64,000 bases of DNA from Nelumbo lutea (Eukaryota > Streptophyta > Magnoliopsida > Proteales > Nelumbonaceae). Of the stretch, positions 35,569-50,324 are shown one piece after another. The stretch spans positions 55,919,655 to 55,983,654 of the forward strand of contig JAKGHH010000005.1 in assembly GCA_022828595.1 (NCBI GenBank). Reading direction: 5' to 3'. The notes beneath the pieces were generated by a model. It was not told where the DNA came from. It saw only the letters and a list, made by a program, of their open reading frames with translations, and searched no databases. Numbering within the stretch: the first letter of the stretch is position 1; each line of letters starts with the position of its first letter. The position numbers and the translations under genes are program-made.

Positions 35569-36266
35569 GGCGGCGCTTGATAAATCTGAAATCTAAAAAG
35601 TTAAAAATATATTATTTGTGTCTAAAATCTGAAATGAAGTATTAGTGCTTTTCTATTTTTTAGAGGCTCTGAATCCATAAGCTTGTTTGTATTGGATCAA
35701 CCCTTTACCATCTTAAATTCATTGATTTTATTATCTTACCCCTAAAACACACTATTTGGAAATGTTGAGTTCAATTCACATTAAATCATAAAAAATAATT
35801 TTCAACATCAAAATAATATTGAAACAATACAAATAAACAATAATAAATTAATAAATAAAAATTACTAATTAATAAATGAAATGATTAAAATTAAAAAATA
35901 ATAATTAATGATTATAAAAATAATTAATAATTAGTAAAAAAATTATAATTAATTAACTAATATTATTATTACTCACCCTCTTGAGAGAGAGAATTGTCGC
36001 CACTGCAAGTTGTAGTTGCGGTGGCAAGAAGACAAGGAGGGAGAGAGAGAGAGAGAGATATATCAAATGGGGTAGGGGTATTTTTGACTTTAGGCCACAT
36101 CTGAAACGCGTTTGAGTGCGATAAGTGATAGGCTTGAGTCTTAAAATTTCAAATTTGAAAAAGATTTTTTTTATCATATTTCAGATGCAACACCAAACAA
36201 GCATTGCATCTGAAAAGAAAATATTTTAAACTTCAGACGTCTGAGAAGTGTTATCAAAACGCCACC
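35569..36266. mobile_element. Harbinger-like element, family S, copy 1 (698 bp)
   Basis: The ends GGCGGCGCTTGATAA and TTATCAAAACGCCACC are inverted repeats. TTA flanks both (35566-35568, 36267-36269). The interior shares GAATCCATAAGCTTGTTTGT, CTATTTGGAAATGTTGAGTT and CATCTGAAACGCGTTTGAG with the copy at 42852. It carries a GA microsatellite at about 36040-36058. No transposase. Confidence 0.75.
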
Positions 36267-36719
36267 TTAGTGGCCCCACCAAGAGGTCACTTCATCTAAT
36301 TTAAGTAGGGCCATGGCAACAAACCAAAGGTTTTGTTTTAGTTGTTTCAGCTCAGGGCTACGACATTGTGATGGCAAATGTGGGTTGATAAGTCAATGGT
36401 TGAACAACTTCAGCCGTTATCGAGTGGCCTCTTGACCTAATTCACTTGAGGTTATTTGTCAAAGTCAGACTCCACTTGGATAAGCTTTTTTTAGATCAAG
36501 TAAATATATTAGAAGAAACAAAAGCTTACAAAGTTTTGTACATTTGGATAAGCTTTTAATTTGTAATTTTGTGCTTTGGACAAAAAAAAAACTTTAGATT
36601 TTGAATGCAAATGATTTTTGAAAGCATAATCACTTAAAACCAAAATACATTTGCAATAAAAAGCCTAAATGATTTCGGGGGAAAATGTGCTTTTCATAAA
36701 ACACAATAAGACGAGAGTG

Positions 36720-37130
36720 TAAACTTTCCCCATTTCCCTTATCATTGTAGGGACCCGCCCTGAATGGGGCAACAATGGGGATAAGGAGATTTGCATTTCC
36801 ATTGGTGGTGATGGGGAGAGCACTCCCCACCCCATAGGACCCCCAATCCTTGCCCCGTGGGGATCCTACTTGTATGTATGTATAATATTTTTACAAATAT
36901 GGTAAAATATGTTTGAATGTATTTGGATTTTTTTATTATAATTATAAGTTTTAACTATTTGTTATTAATTTTTTAAATGAAATAAAAATAAAAATACGAT
37001 GATTGGCATCATAAAAATTTCATGTGAAGTGGGGATTCTCATTCTCACGGGGATGGGGATGAGGATAGAGATTTTTGCGAGGATAGGGATGGGGAGTGGC
37101 TCCCCATCTCCACCCCACCCTATTGCCATT
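36720..37130. repeat. GC-rich dispersed repeat, copy 3
   Basis: GGGATGGGGAGTGGCTCCCC and CCCACCCTATTGCCATTCCTA mark the right end; CCCATTTCCC and GGGACCCGCCC mark the left. Like the copy at 9690 it has an AT-rich core. Confidence 0.45.
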
Positions 37131-37899
37131 CCTACTCCAGATTGAAGCTCTCTCATCAAAACCGTCGAGCACAATGCATCTATAGATCTACAATAGTGAG
37201 ATTTTGGGCTTCCATATTTTTCCTTATGTCTTCATACCTTGTATCCAAAAGTTTTTCCTAAGGCCTCATTCAATTTCTAGTAAAAGTGGGGGGGCTGGGG
37301 AAGTGGGTGGGTCCCACAAAATTGCAATAATCCCACTTTCAGTCACCGCTACAATAGAACCAACATAAAACTTTTTTTTCAAATAGTTAGTTACTCAAGT
37401 GACCAATACTCTCATGGAGGGTGGATAAGTTACTTACCCGTCAAAAACTCAAATCGCATGGATTCTCGTGCCTTACCTAGGTAACATTTTGCCAGCCAAA
37501 CGTTGAAGTTGTGAGTATTCGAGCAACGTTTCTCCAGGAATCACTTACTCAAGGAAATGCATCATATGGGTAACGCAAAACAAACAAAGCCTAAGATTCA
37601 TGTTTGTTTGCGCTTATAGGTTATCAAGTTTGATAGAAAGCCAATGAAGGTATGCATTAAGCATGGCATCCGTACCATGTCTCTTCTAACTATCATTTTT
37701 GTTTGATTAATCCACTTGAATCAATTCCTTGTTCCTCTTTGTCATTTCATTTGAGCTAGTGAATATCTTTGATTGAATGTGGTTGTCTTTTTATGGTGTA
37801 TAAAGCAATCTGTAATCTTGAAATGCCTGGTGTGTTTATTGTACCAAAATATTGTTGTTAAAGTACTATTTACCAAAGAATTTTGACCACCAATTGCAC
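37131..37899. other. Intergenic stretch without a recognised gene
   Basis: No gene was seen. It precedes the LINE remnant at 37900. Confidence 0.35.
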
Positions 37900-38062
37900 T
37901 TGTTAGAAGAAGTGATTTGCTATGCATTGAAGGGAATAGAAGAGCTCAAGGTAGACCAAAAAAAACATGGGTAGAAGTGGTAATAAATTATTTAGTCACT
38001 AATGATTTAATATTAAATATGTCATTGAATATAATGGATCGGCAAAATAGGATTCATGGATG
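37900..38062 (+). mobile_element. 5'-truncated RTE-type LINE tail
   Basis: One plus-strand frame reads VRRSDLLCIEGNRRAQGRPK then KTWVEVVINY and MDRQNRIHG without a stop. This matches the C-terminal signature (GRPKKTW...DR..WR..IH) of plant RTE-clade LINEs as I know it. It ends in a GATGATGATGATGA tail, which is typical of such elements. Only about 160 bp survive. Confidence 0.65.
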
Positions 38063-38467
38063 ATGATGATGATGAAAAGTATAAAAATAAAAGCTATATT
38101 TGGATAACCTTTTTGGAAGTACTTTTGTGCCTTGTGTAATAAAAAGAAATTGCTTTGGAGTGTGGTAAAATGTGTTTTCAAAGAAAAGCACTTCCGCAAC
38201 AAAAACACAAAGCAGTAATAGGATGGTCCATGCTTTGACCATGCAACTTGGAGATTTTATACTTTTTTCACAAAAAATAAAAAGATGTGAACATGTTTTT
38301 CCTTTCCCACATGTTATATAATTTAGATATACTCACCTAACCCAAGTTGTTGAACTTCAACCTAATAGTGGATTAAGGACCTTTAGTCAATGGGGTAGAC
38401 ATTATCATAACATCAACTTAGTTGCAACATTTTAATAATTAAAACAAAAATTAAATAAAATTAAAAC

Positions 38468-40944
38468 TGTGACCTCCAGGAAGCTCATGGCCAGCTCAAA
38501 CACAAGGAGTTGCCACCCATTTAATTTTAGAGGAAATTGGTCCTCTGTAAATTATGGAAAATTGATTTAATTTCAAAAAATAGTGATTCCATTCTCTATC
38601 TAAAAGGCACTTAATCAAGATATTCTAAACTTGATAAGATTGAGAGGGAGAAGGTGTTAGGCACCCCTCTCTCCAAGCTGTAGATGACAACCCAATATGG
38701 CAAATGTTTAGGTTCTCAACTTCATAAAACTCAAATTAATAAAGATGGAATTCTAAAATTTGCAAACAGAATCCTTCTAATTCTGAAATTACAATAAGCT
38801 TGAAGAAAAGGCTTTTATAGATTTAGAGTTCCAGTCTCAATAAATCCGAGTTTGGATTATTAAAATATGTGATAAGAAACAACCAAATAACCAATAAGTA
38901 ACTAAAAAGAACTTCAATGCAAGTTAAGAAACTTACCTCTTTGATTTAGTCTTATTTAAGCATGATAATAGCAATTTCAGAACCCAAGAAATGATGTTTT
39001 TAAGGACTTGGACCAAGAGGGTGACTTGAAATTACTCCTTGATGTGAGAGAGTGGATATTTAAGAGGGATTTTTTTGTCTTTCTGAAGGGTTAGAACATG
39101 AACAGAAAGAGAAGTGGGACAGTTTTGATGAGTTCCAACTATAGATTCATAATTTTTCTTAGGTTCTTGTTGAGAACAATTGAAGATTCCAGTGGGTTCT
39201 CTCTTTTCATTTATGCTCATCAAAATCTGCCCCCAGAGCTTAAAACCCATCCTAATTATATAAAGGGAAGGTTGGAGAAGGTTTGAAAGTCATCCACCAT
39301 GTGTTTGGGGTTTCAAAAAAACTAAAACATGCAATAAATTTCAAAAAAAAAAAGAAACTCGACCTATCATGCTTTTTTAGAAGATCTCTGAGGGTTCAAT
39401 AAATTAATGTTAGATTTCAATGATTTTCATGGGATTTCTTATGCCCAATGGGGTTATTTTCAAACCTCTTCATGGTAGACTTGAATCTAGCATTTCACTG
39501 GTAGAAAATGTGAATTTGAAATGGTTATAATAGTCATTATGTCCATTTCTAGGTTCAAGAAGGGTTACTTTAGGGTTCTTGGGTTCTTTTGGTCTACTTG
39601 GTTTCCTAATTAATCTAATGCGCCAGGGGGAATTAAGTGAAGGGCTGACATAAACCCTCACTCTTTTGATGTCTTAAGTTTAGATAGATGAAGAGGCAAT
39701 TTAATCCAGTGTGCCAAAACCAAATCTTTTTTATTTAATGGTCAAATGGGTAAATTATTAGGACGTGAAAATTGACAATTGGGGTTTTTTTGGTCTTTGA
39801 CCATGGAAGTGAAGTATGATTGGTCAAATAAATTCTAGATGATGGTGACCTACTGGTGATAAGCTTTAACTAATAAGATTTAGTGGGTAGGAATTTTTAA
39901 ACATCTTAATTTTGATTGAAAAGTTGGATATTTGATTAAATGTGTGGATTTAAAGATATGTTTCAAATCAATGTTTTAACTTATAACTTTTTATTCAATA
40001 AATAGACTTAAAACAGAATCTTATTTGTTTAACTATCAAATGGAGGAGTTTGGTCATGGAATTTGACATATTGTTTTTTTTTTCTTTTGGTTTATAGACA
40101 TAATGGATATCTATGACTAATAAACTTTGTTCAATGAGATTTACTGAAACAAGGGAATTTTTAGATGGAATTTTGCAAATAGGCATTTTTAAATGTCCCG
40201 ACTTTGATGAAAGAGTTGGAGGTTTAATCAGAGTCATAGATTAAAAGATTCAGTTCATATCAAGGTTTTGGCTTATGATTCATCAACTAATGATAAAACT
40301 TAAAATGAGATATTGCTTGTTTTGGAGGGAATTAGAGTAATTTATAGTTGAAATTGGATAAGTGGGTTATTTTGAAGATTTGGTTCTTAATTAGAGGTGT
40401 TTGGTTGCTTGGGCTACAACTTCTTGTGCAATTTAAACATCAACGTCAAATTGGAATCTTTATTGATTGAGTGTTCAAATAAGGGAATTTTGAGTTGAAA
40501 TCTAGCATGTGGGCAAGGATTGAGTGGATGGTTCGGATCAGGGAATTAAGTTGTTGATCTTGGTTTTCTAGTTCTATTCATCTAAGGTCACTAAAATAGT
40601 ATCTTGACATTTTTAAGGTTGATCGTAGATTTTAGGTAGGATTTGGGGTTGATTATATCCTAGTATCTTTGAGGCAATAGAGGTATTGGATTTTAATTTT
40701 CTATAATTAAGGTTTTAATATTGTGTGGGTCAGGGCCATTGGAGAAGATATTTATATGATGAACAATGTATCTTTGAAATTTGGTTATGAAATTTAACAT
40801 GTAATTGAGGGGTTTATAAGTGAGAGGGGATTTTGGGTTTCAACAGGTCTTATGTTGGTTTGGTTATGTTTTCAAATTTTGGGGTCTCAAAAGAATGTAT
40901 AAAGAGGTAAAGTGAAGAAATCGAGCAAAAATTGGGTGTTGACA
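38468..40944 (+). mobile_element. Candidate large solo LTR (2,477 bp)
   Basis: Runs from TGTGACCTCCAGGAAG to AATTGGGTGTTGACA, giving TG...CA ends within TGT/ACA. Flanking 5-mers AAAAC and AAAAT match at 4 of 5. A TATA box (TATATAAAGGGA) lies near 39258. Inside, a block of about 293 bp is repeated in tandem (39734-40028 and 40029-40321), sharing ATTTTGATGAAAGAGTTGG-like and AACAGAATCTTATTTGTTT-like segments. No second copy exists in the window to confirm the ends. Confidence 0.4.
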
Positions 40945-41258
40945 AAAATATTTTCTCTCTAAACATTTTAAGACAAAAAGATACATCTCATAATCATCAC
41001 CAAATTTTCATAAAATACAATTTAAGTGTTTTATTCAGTCCTTTAAAAAATTACCACAAAACTAACAAAATAATGCATTAACAACACCAATTTTACAAGA
41101 GAAACAACCATTAAAAATAAGTTATAAAAGTAAAAGTAATTTAAGACATCTCATCAATATAAAGATAAAATAATAGTATATTCAAAATATTCAAAAAATA
41201 CAACACAATATAGTTGTAATCATATGAAAACCTATAATAAATAAGAACTTATAAAATA

Positions 41259-42702
41259 GGGTAAATTTCTCAAACTACCCTTATGGTTTAGTTAATTGAC
41301 AAAGTGTACCTTTGCTGTTTGAAAATTGATTGACACTACCCCTACTATTTCTGACAATTGACTAACTCTAACCTTATCGTTAACATCTGTTAGTATTTTG
41401 TCAAAACCCACATACACGTAAGACCACATGAAGTTTAAAATTCTTTTAAAACCCAATATTACCCCTGACCCCTCCCTTGTTCCCCTTCCTCTAAAGTCTG
41501 ACTGGCAACCCCTTCCTTAGTTTTTTTGGGTTTGTTCTCAGTGAGATCTAGCATTGAAATCCATTTTGCATTAGAAAGCCAAGACATTCCTAGTTGTTTC
41601 TTGCTTCGATCACAAGTTATAATGTTGGAGGAGCTTATCTTTCCCGTAAACCAATGCTTTAGGGTAGGGTTTAGTTCATCTATCACCAGTGATTGTATGT
41701 TTTTCTACTTAGAAAGTAGCTCAACTTGTTGCTCTATTGCTCTTGCCTTCCTGGATTCTTCTTAGCTTAGGTTTGAAGGCACTTTGGCTTCCAAGTTTGC
41801 TATTGCCGAACATTTTTTCGTTAATTTGTTTCTTTTTTCATCTGAATTTTTAGGATTTTCTGTTTGGTGAATGGTGATCATCATTTAAGAAGGAGAATGG
41901 AAAGACACCCCCACCTAAGTCCAATTAGGCGTGCTCCAAACAGGTTTTCGAAGTACGACTAAACCATTGATTCCCTCCCCTTTGATCTTTTACCTCACCG
42001 CCCCACCTAAGTCCATGCAAAAATTCCATTGGTTCTTTCCATTCTTCTCCTATCAATTTGCTTATAAGTGTGAGAAGATCTCCGGTCTAGCTATATTTAG
42101 GTGAAGAATCCTAAGTATTAGGTAAACCTACCATGATTTCTAATGACAGAGCGGTTCCACCAATCTGATTCCCAAATGCTAATATGAGGGAAAAGACAAC
42201 AATCTCTCTCTCTCTCTCACACCTTCTCTCTCTCTCTCTCTCTCACCCCTTCTTCTTCAACCTCACCTTCCTTGATTTTCCTCCCATACCAACGATTTGG
42301 ATCGAACCTCCTTCACTGGACAATGTGCATCTGAAATCTAAACAAGACGATCATTTCTAATCTAGGTTTCAGATCAGGAACAAGTAGTTTTTTTCTCTCA
42401 AATCTCTACTATTATCAATCTCTCCGGTGGCTATCATTGGGGTTATATCATATCTGAGTTCAGATAAAAAACAATACAAAACGATCGTTCTTTTCTCTCA
42501 GATCTTCGCTGTCGTTGATCTCTCCGGTGGCTCCATCCGATTGAGTTTAAGGGTAAAATGGTCATTTTACATCTTTTGTCCATGTTTAATGACCCTAGTA
42601 ATGTTTAGACAAAACGTAAGGGAAGCGTTAGTTAATTTTCAAATAGTAAGGGTACACTTAGTTAATTAGCTAAACCATAAGGATAGCTTGAGAAATTTTT
42701 CC
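41259..42702. mobile_element. Non-autonomous Mutator-like element with perfect 9-bp duplication (1,444 bp)
   Basis: TATAAAATA flanks both sides exactly (41250-41258 and 42703-42711). The arms start GGGTAAATTTCTCAAACTAC and end AGCTTGAGAAATTTTTCC. They pair over about 150 bp through CTTATGGTTTAGTTAATT against AGCTAAACCATAAGG and TTTGAAAATTGATTGACACT against TTAGTTAATTTTCAAATAG. The interior, not AT-rich, holds a stretch whose minus-strand frame reads NPTLKHWFTGKISSSN and SMLDLTENKPKKT. It could be captured host DNA, but I do not recognise it. CT microsatellites lie at about 42201-42245. Confidence 0.8.
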
Positions 42703-42851
42703 TATAAAATAATACTTTTTCTAACCAATTCCGATAAAGGAAAGGAAATAATTATGATCAACAAAATAATAATTGCAATTTGTAAAGGAAAGTTGTTTCG
42801 TTTGGGAAAAACAATGTCAATAATATGACACGAATAAAATAATAAATCTAA

Positions 42852-43439
42852 GGTGGCGTTTGATAAATCTGAAAAGTTAAAAGATATTAAAAGTGTCTGA
42901 AATATGAAAAGAGGCATAGATGCTTTTCTACTTTTTAGAGGATCTGAATCCATAAGTTTGTTTGTGTTGGATCAATCCTTTACCATCTGAAATTTACTGA
43001 TTTTACTATTTTACCCCTACAACATATTATTTGGAAATGTTGAGTTCAATTTGCATTATCTCATAAAAATAATTTTCAAACTCAAAATAATATTGAAACA
43101 ATAAAAATAATAAATAATAAATTAAGAATTACTAACTAATAAATGAAATGATTAAAATTAAAATAATTAATGATTATAAAAATATTAAAATAATTAATAA
43201 TTAATAATTTACACAAATAAAAATTAAAATGATTAAAAATTACTAATTAATAAAAATAATTAATAATTAATAAATAACACAAGTAAATTTAATAAAAAAG
43301 TATTAAATTTTAATAAAAATAAAAATAATTAATAATTAATAAAAATATTATTATTATTCACCAAACCACAACTACTACATGTTGTAGTGGTAGTGGCGAT
43401 GGTGGGAAGACAAGGGAGGGAGGGAGGGAGGGAGGGAGG

Positions 43440-43475
<36 letters not shown>

Positions 43476-43691
43476 AAGGGGTGGTGGCCTGAAGACAAGG
43501 CGGAGGGAGAGAGCGAGTGAGAGAACCGCCGCTATGTGGGAAGCGGGAAGACATGGGAGAGAGAGAGAGAGAGAGCGAGCGAGTGAACCGCCATTGTAAA
43601 TTGCAATAACGGTGGCAGAAAGTGGGAAGATAGGGAGAGAGAGAGAGAATGAGTGAGAGAACCGTTGCTGTAGTGGTAGGAAGCAGGAACA

Positions 43692-43732
<41 letters not shown>

Positions 43733-44070
43733 GTGGCGGTGGAGGGAAGTGGGAAGATAGGGAGAGATAAAGAGAGCCGCAATTGCAGCGGCGGCGGTGG
43801 CGGGAAGACGGGAAGAGAGCGAGAGAAACTTGAGCGTGCAAGAAGACAAGGGCAACATGCGTCATTTCAAAAATATTGTAAGGGCAGCTTCAACCTTGCA
43901 CCGGATCTGAAACGCGTTTGAGCGCATTAAGAACCGGCCCAAGGTCTACAAAATTAAGATCTAAAAATATGATTCGGATCAAATTTAAGAGAAGAAACCA
44001 AACAAGTGTTTGGATATGAAAATAAATGTTTTCAGATTCAGACATCTGAAAAATGCAATCAAATGAGCCC
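42852..44070. mobile_element. Harbinger-like element, family S, copy 2 (1,219 bp)
   Basis: The ends GGTGGCGTTTGATAA and GCAATCAAATGAGCCC are inverted repeats with TAA on both sides (42849-42851, 44071-44073). It is collinear with 35569-36266 but has gained a large block (about 43370-43850). That block holds five or so copies of a unit reading GTGGCGGGAAGACAAGGGAG plus GAGAGA runs and a GTGAGAGAACCGCCGCT-like segment. Long Ser/Leu-rich and Glu/Arg-rich frames on the two strands come from this block and are not genes. Confidence 0.75.
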
Positions 44071-44287
44071 TAAGTATCTAATTGCATAAAAATGATTAGT
44101 GGAGCTATGAAATAAAAAGAAAAATAAGAAAATCAAAATCATATAAAACCTTTTGTTTTTAGTATTTTGGTTATTGATCACCACTGCTCCAGTAGCTATC
44201 AGCCTATTATCATTGGCTGCTATGAAATGGCAGTGAGGTCTAAGTAGATGAGAGAGATTAGATTGAGATGCTGAAGGATGTGAAATG

Positions 44288-44456
44288 AGAGACCGGATCT
44301 GCTCCTCACACATGGTGCCTCTCAAGCGCTTCACACACACATCCTACCACGCATTGGGAACATCTCCCGTACTTAATAGTTATTATTCACGGGAGATGTT
44401 TCCCAATGCATGGTGGATGTTCCTGTGAGGCTCCCATTTGTGAGGAGTAGATCTCA
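44288..44456. mobile_element. Hairpin MITE copy 6
   Basis: GAGACCGGATCTGCTCCTCAC pairs with GTGAGGAGTAGATCTC. ACGCATTGGGAACATCTCCCG pairs with CGGGAGATGTTTCCCAATGC. The arms are about 75 bp around a loop containing TTAATAGTTATTATTC. Best-preserved long hairpin of this family. Confidence 0.7.
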
Positions 44457-44759
44457 CTTCGTGAAATGAGGGGGAAAAAACAAGGAAATAAAGACTAAAA
44501 AAACATAAAGATTAAAACTCTAACTCCCAAACCCTATAACTTAATTTAGATGGGACGTGGACATGGGTCCATTCATGTATATATTTTCTTTATTTCTTAC
44601 CTATTCGCATATTTAAGAAGCCAAATTTTATTGAACCCCAAATATTTTATTTGAGTGGAGGGAATTGTAAAAAAAGTTTAAATTTCTACATAACTATAAA
44701 AAATTGATGCTATCTAATCCGAGTTGCAGCCGAATCAAACATACAATGAATAATTCTGC

Positions 44760-45180
44760 TAACTTGGACGAAGTTGAAGTGAGAGGACAAAGTGGTGCAT
44801 CGAGTGGATCTACAAATAAATGAAAGTTAAAGGCCCGATGAAAAAGTCCATGAGGAAGGCACTCCAACACTCAAATTAGTAAGAGAGGGTGAAGTCAGTT
44901 GGGCTGAGCCGCTAAAGAAAAGCTTGTTCGAATCGTTGAGGGAGAGAGAGTAATAAAAGCAAGAGAGTGAAAGAGGTTAAAGATCACAATTTTAATGTGT
45001 GTGTATGGGGGGAGATGCCTTTAAATAGTTGAGTGTCCCTGTGTGTCCATGAACACACTACTTGCGGGGCTGTAGGGATTAAACTGCCTGCCGAAGTCTT
45101 TAGAAGGGTGACGATCTTATATGCTGACGTGGTTTGAGGACGTCGACCACACTAAGGCACAACCCAAACAAAAACATTTT
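44760..45180 (-). repeat. LTR-like promoter region, minus strand
   Basis: The minus strand carries CTATTTAAAGGCATCTCCCC (TATA-like) near 45013-45032. A CT-rich leader with TCACTCTCTTGCTTTTATTA and a CTCTCTCCCTCAACGATTCG segment follows. The order resembles an LTR R region. Neither end nor a partner was identified. Confidence 0.3.
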
Positions 45181-46142
45181 TCTAATCTCATTGGGGGCAA
45201 CTGCCCGCACTGATTTTTGCATAAATCCACCCCTACCCCAACCTTAATCCTTTAGGTCTGACTTGGGTTGGTCTCAAGTTAGCCCAACTTCTCTACATCC
45301 ATTTTGCCAAATGTACTTATTTATGAGTTTTTGAGAGTTCATGTTATTAAGATATTATCATTATTATGTATAAAATAATATAATCATCGTGTTTAAAATA
45401 ATTGCCTTTTTTTTGGTATTTTAACGAACACACTAATTACTCTCCAAAGTCCAAAGTAGGTGGGAATGGGTAATGGGGCTCGAATCCACATCTGACTACC
45501 CAGCTAATGTACCAACGGAGTTGGTAGAAAAAATTTGCCCTTAAACTAAAATTTATTGGTATACAATATAGTTGCATTCATGTATAAGTAAATACATAAA
45601 ATAGATAAATATGTATATATAAATAAATAAATACTTGCAACAAAAAATACATAAATATATAAATATATACATCCTGACTCAACACACTTCCAACATAATC
45701 TATATAATTTTATCCAAAAACTATGGATGGGTTTAAATGTAGATTTCTGAATTCTACTGCAAATCTATAAACATTCAAAATATAAAAAATCTATACTCTA
45801 TGCATTCATATCCATACATGAATTGACATCAATTCTGAATTGACACCTACCCTAAATATACTTTGAACCTAAAATTTTTGACCTTAGGCTGAATCCTCAT
45901 TCTCCTTAATTTTATTTTAGACAAATCCAAACTAGAATTACATATACATAATTACTTACAATCTTACATTCATAAACACATATTTATTTAATATTTATAC
46001 ATGTAAATATGCAAATATGATGTTACAAGTAGGATTTGGGTTGAATTGGATGGATAAGGCTTCAAACCATCAACCCTAAATTAAATCGTTCTGCGTTCGG
46101 ACTAACCCAACCCAAGTTGCGGCCTATACATACATTGGAGAA
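45181..46142. other. AT-rich intergenic stretch upstream of RPL3
   Basis: No gene was recognised. The 45560-45690 part is A/T-dominated with ATAAATA runs. Confidence 0.5.
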
Positions 46143-46373
46143 TGGGCTCTGAAGATTGGAAATTTGGAATTCAGATGAAACCATTCTAACCCCAAAAAAT
46201 TTGTTTTCTGCATCATTTTATTGAGATGCAGCCCATCGGCCCCAGGATTCAAGTCCAATTCAAGGACATATGTGCCATTAAAAAAATGAATGGGTAGATC
46301 TTGGTCATTGTGGCGCAAATGATCCCTTAATGGTTGGACGCTCACCTTGTATATAAACCCGAGGTAGGGTTTT
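46143..46373 (+). promoter_or_regulatory. RPL3 promoter: site II elements, TATA box, telo-box-like motif
   Basis: TGGGCT lies at 46143-46148 and its complement AGCCCA at 46230-46235. These fit the site II consensus TGGGCY, which is common before plant ribosomal protein genes. TATATAAA is at 46350-46357, followed by GTAGGGTTTTGAG, whose complement contains AAAACCCTA, a telo-box core. The combination of site II and telo-box is a known feature of co-regulated translation genes in plants. The start site would be near 46380. Confidence 0.6.
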
Positions 46374-46447
46374 GAGCTGAGCTTTGAGCTCAGGTATAGC
46401 GTACGCCGCAAGACGGTTTCTCCCTCCATTTATCGGAGTATCGTCAG

Positions 46448-46997
46448 GTCTCTCTCTCTCTCAATCTCAATCGATTGATCGATTAGGCTTTTGTTATTCA
46501 GTTGAATTCTTCGTTTATTTTCTTCGGCGCAATCTAAGTTCTCTGCTAACTACTTCGATACGCCGTCATTAATACGAGACAAAGCATATTGGTATTTGCT
46601 CCTTTCAGTATTTGCACTTGTCCGAGCTGAGATATCCGGTACATGAAGACTAGGAATTGAGTTTGGGGGTTCTTTTTTTTTTTTGAAGTTCTGAGTTTAG
46701 GGGTTGTAGATGCGATTTTTCTGTTCTCAGATAAATGTAGATCTATGCCTTACTTAGGTTGGGGATCTTGAATACTATAGGATATGGCATTTAATTGTGC
46801 AGCTTTTATACCTAGATTGTACCTCATATTTTGGGAATTAAGTCTTCAATCAATATTTTGTTGGTTTTTTTTTTTTTTTTTTGTTGTTTGTTTTCTGTAG
46901 TTCCACACAATGGACTACATGAAGAGGATTATTTGTGCATTGTGAGTCTGTGACTTCTAAATATCTGTTTCTTGTAATGTTAAAATTTTATCTCCAG
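46448..46997 (+). other. Likely intron in the RPL3 5' leader
   Basis: A donor CAG/GTCTCT lies at 46447/46448 and an acceptor TCTCCAG/GG ends at 46997. The T-rich stretch 46866-46882 lies upstream of the acceptor. No ATG-initiated continuation into RPL3 exists before 47012, so a spliced leader is the simplest reading. The exact donor is uncertain. Confidence 0.5.
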
Positions 46998-47002
46998 GGT
47001 GA

Positions 47003-49939
<2,937 letters not shown>

Positions 49940-50324
49940 AGGTTTATCAACAGTTTTGCACTGCAGGTTTAGTGAATTGATTGGAGACACTGTTTTCATT
50001 ATATAGGTGTTTTTGTGGGCAAGTCCCCTTTAGACTTGGTTTGAGTTGCATTTTAAACTGTTCAGGACCCGAATAATTTTCTAAATGTTGTTTTATCAAA
50101 GCTATTTGGAAATTGGAACAACTAATGGCGACAATATTTAAGTTTTTCTAATTTATTATGGCTAGTTTAGTACAATGGTTGGTCATTTTTCTATATAGAT
50201 TGTGTAGCCACCGGTATCCCACTTAATTGAAATTGACATTGTGAAATTACCAAACCAGATGCCACCTTTATCCGAAGTGGCATACACTGTCGACGAGGAA
50301 ACGTGGAGGCACACATTTAAATAA
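49940..50324 (+). other. RPL3 3' untranslated region and adjacent spacer
   Basis: Follows the TAA at 49937. An AATAAT string near 50074 and T-rich stretches nearby could serve in 3'-end formation. No other gene. Confidence 0.4.

Noticed and set aside
43329..43921. Ser/Leu-rich frames of up to 178 codons
   Set aside because: They are translations of GAGA/CTCT runs in a Harbinger-like element; several frames on both strands are open at once.
44925..44945. Possible tRNA T-loop (GTTCGAATCG)
   Set aside because: No acceptor stem, D-arm or anticodon arm could be built around it.
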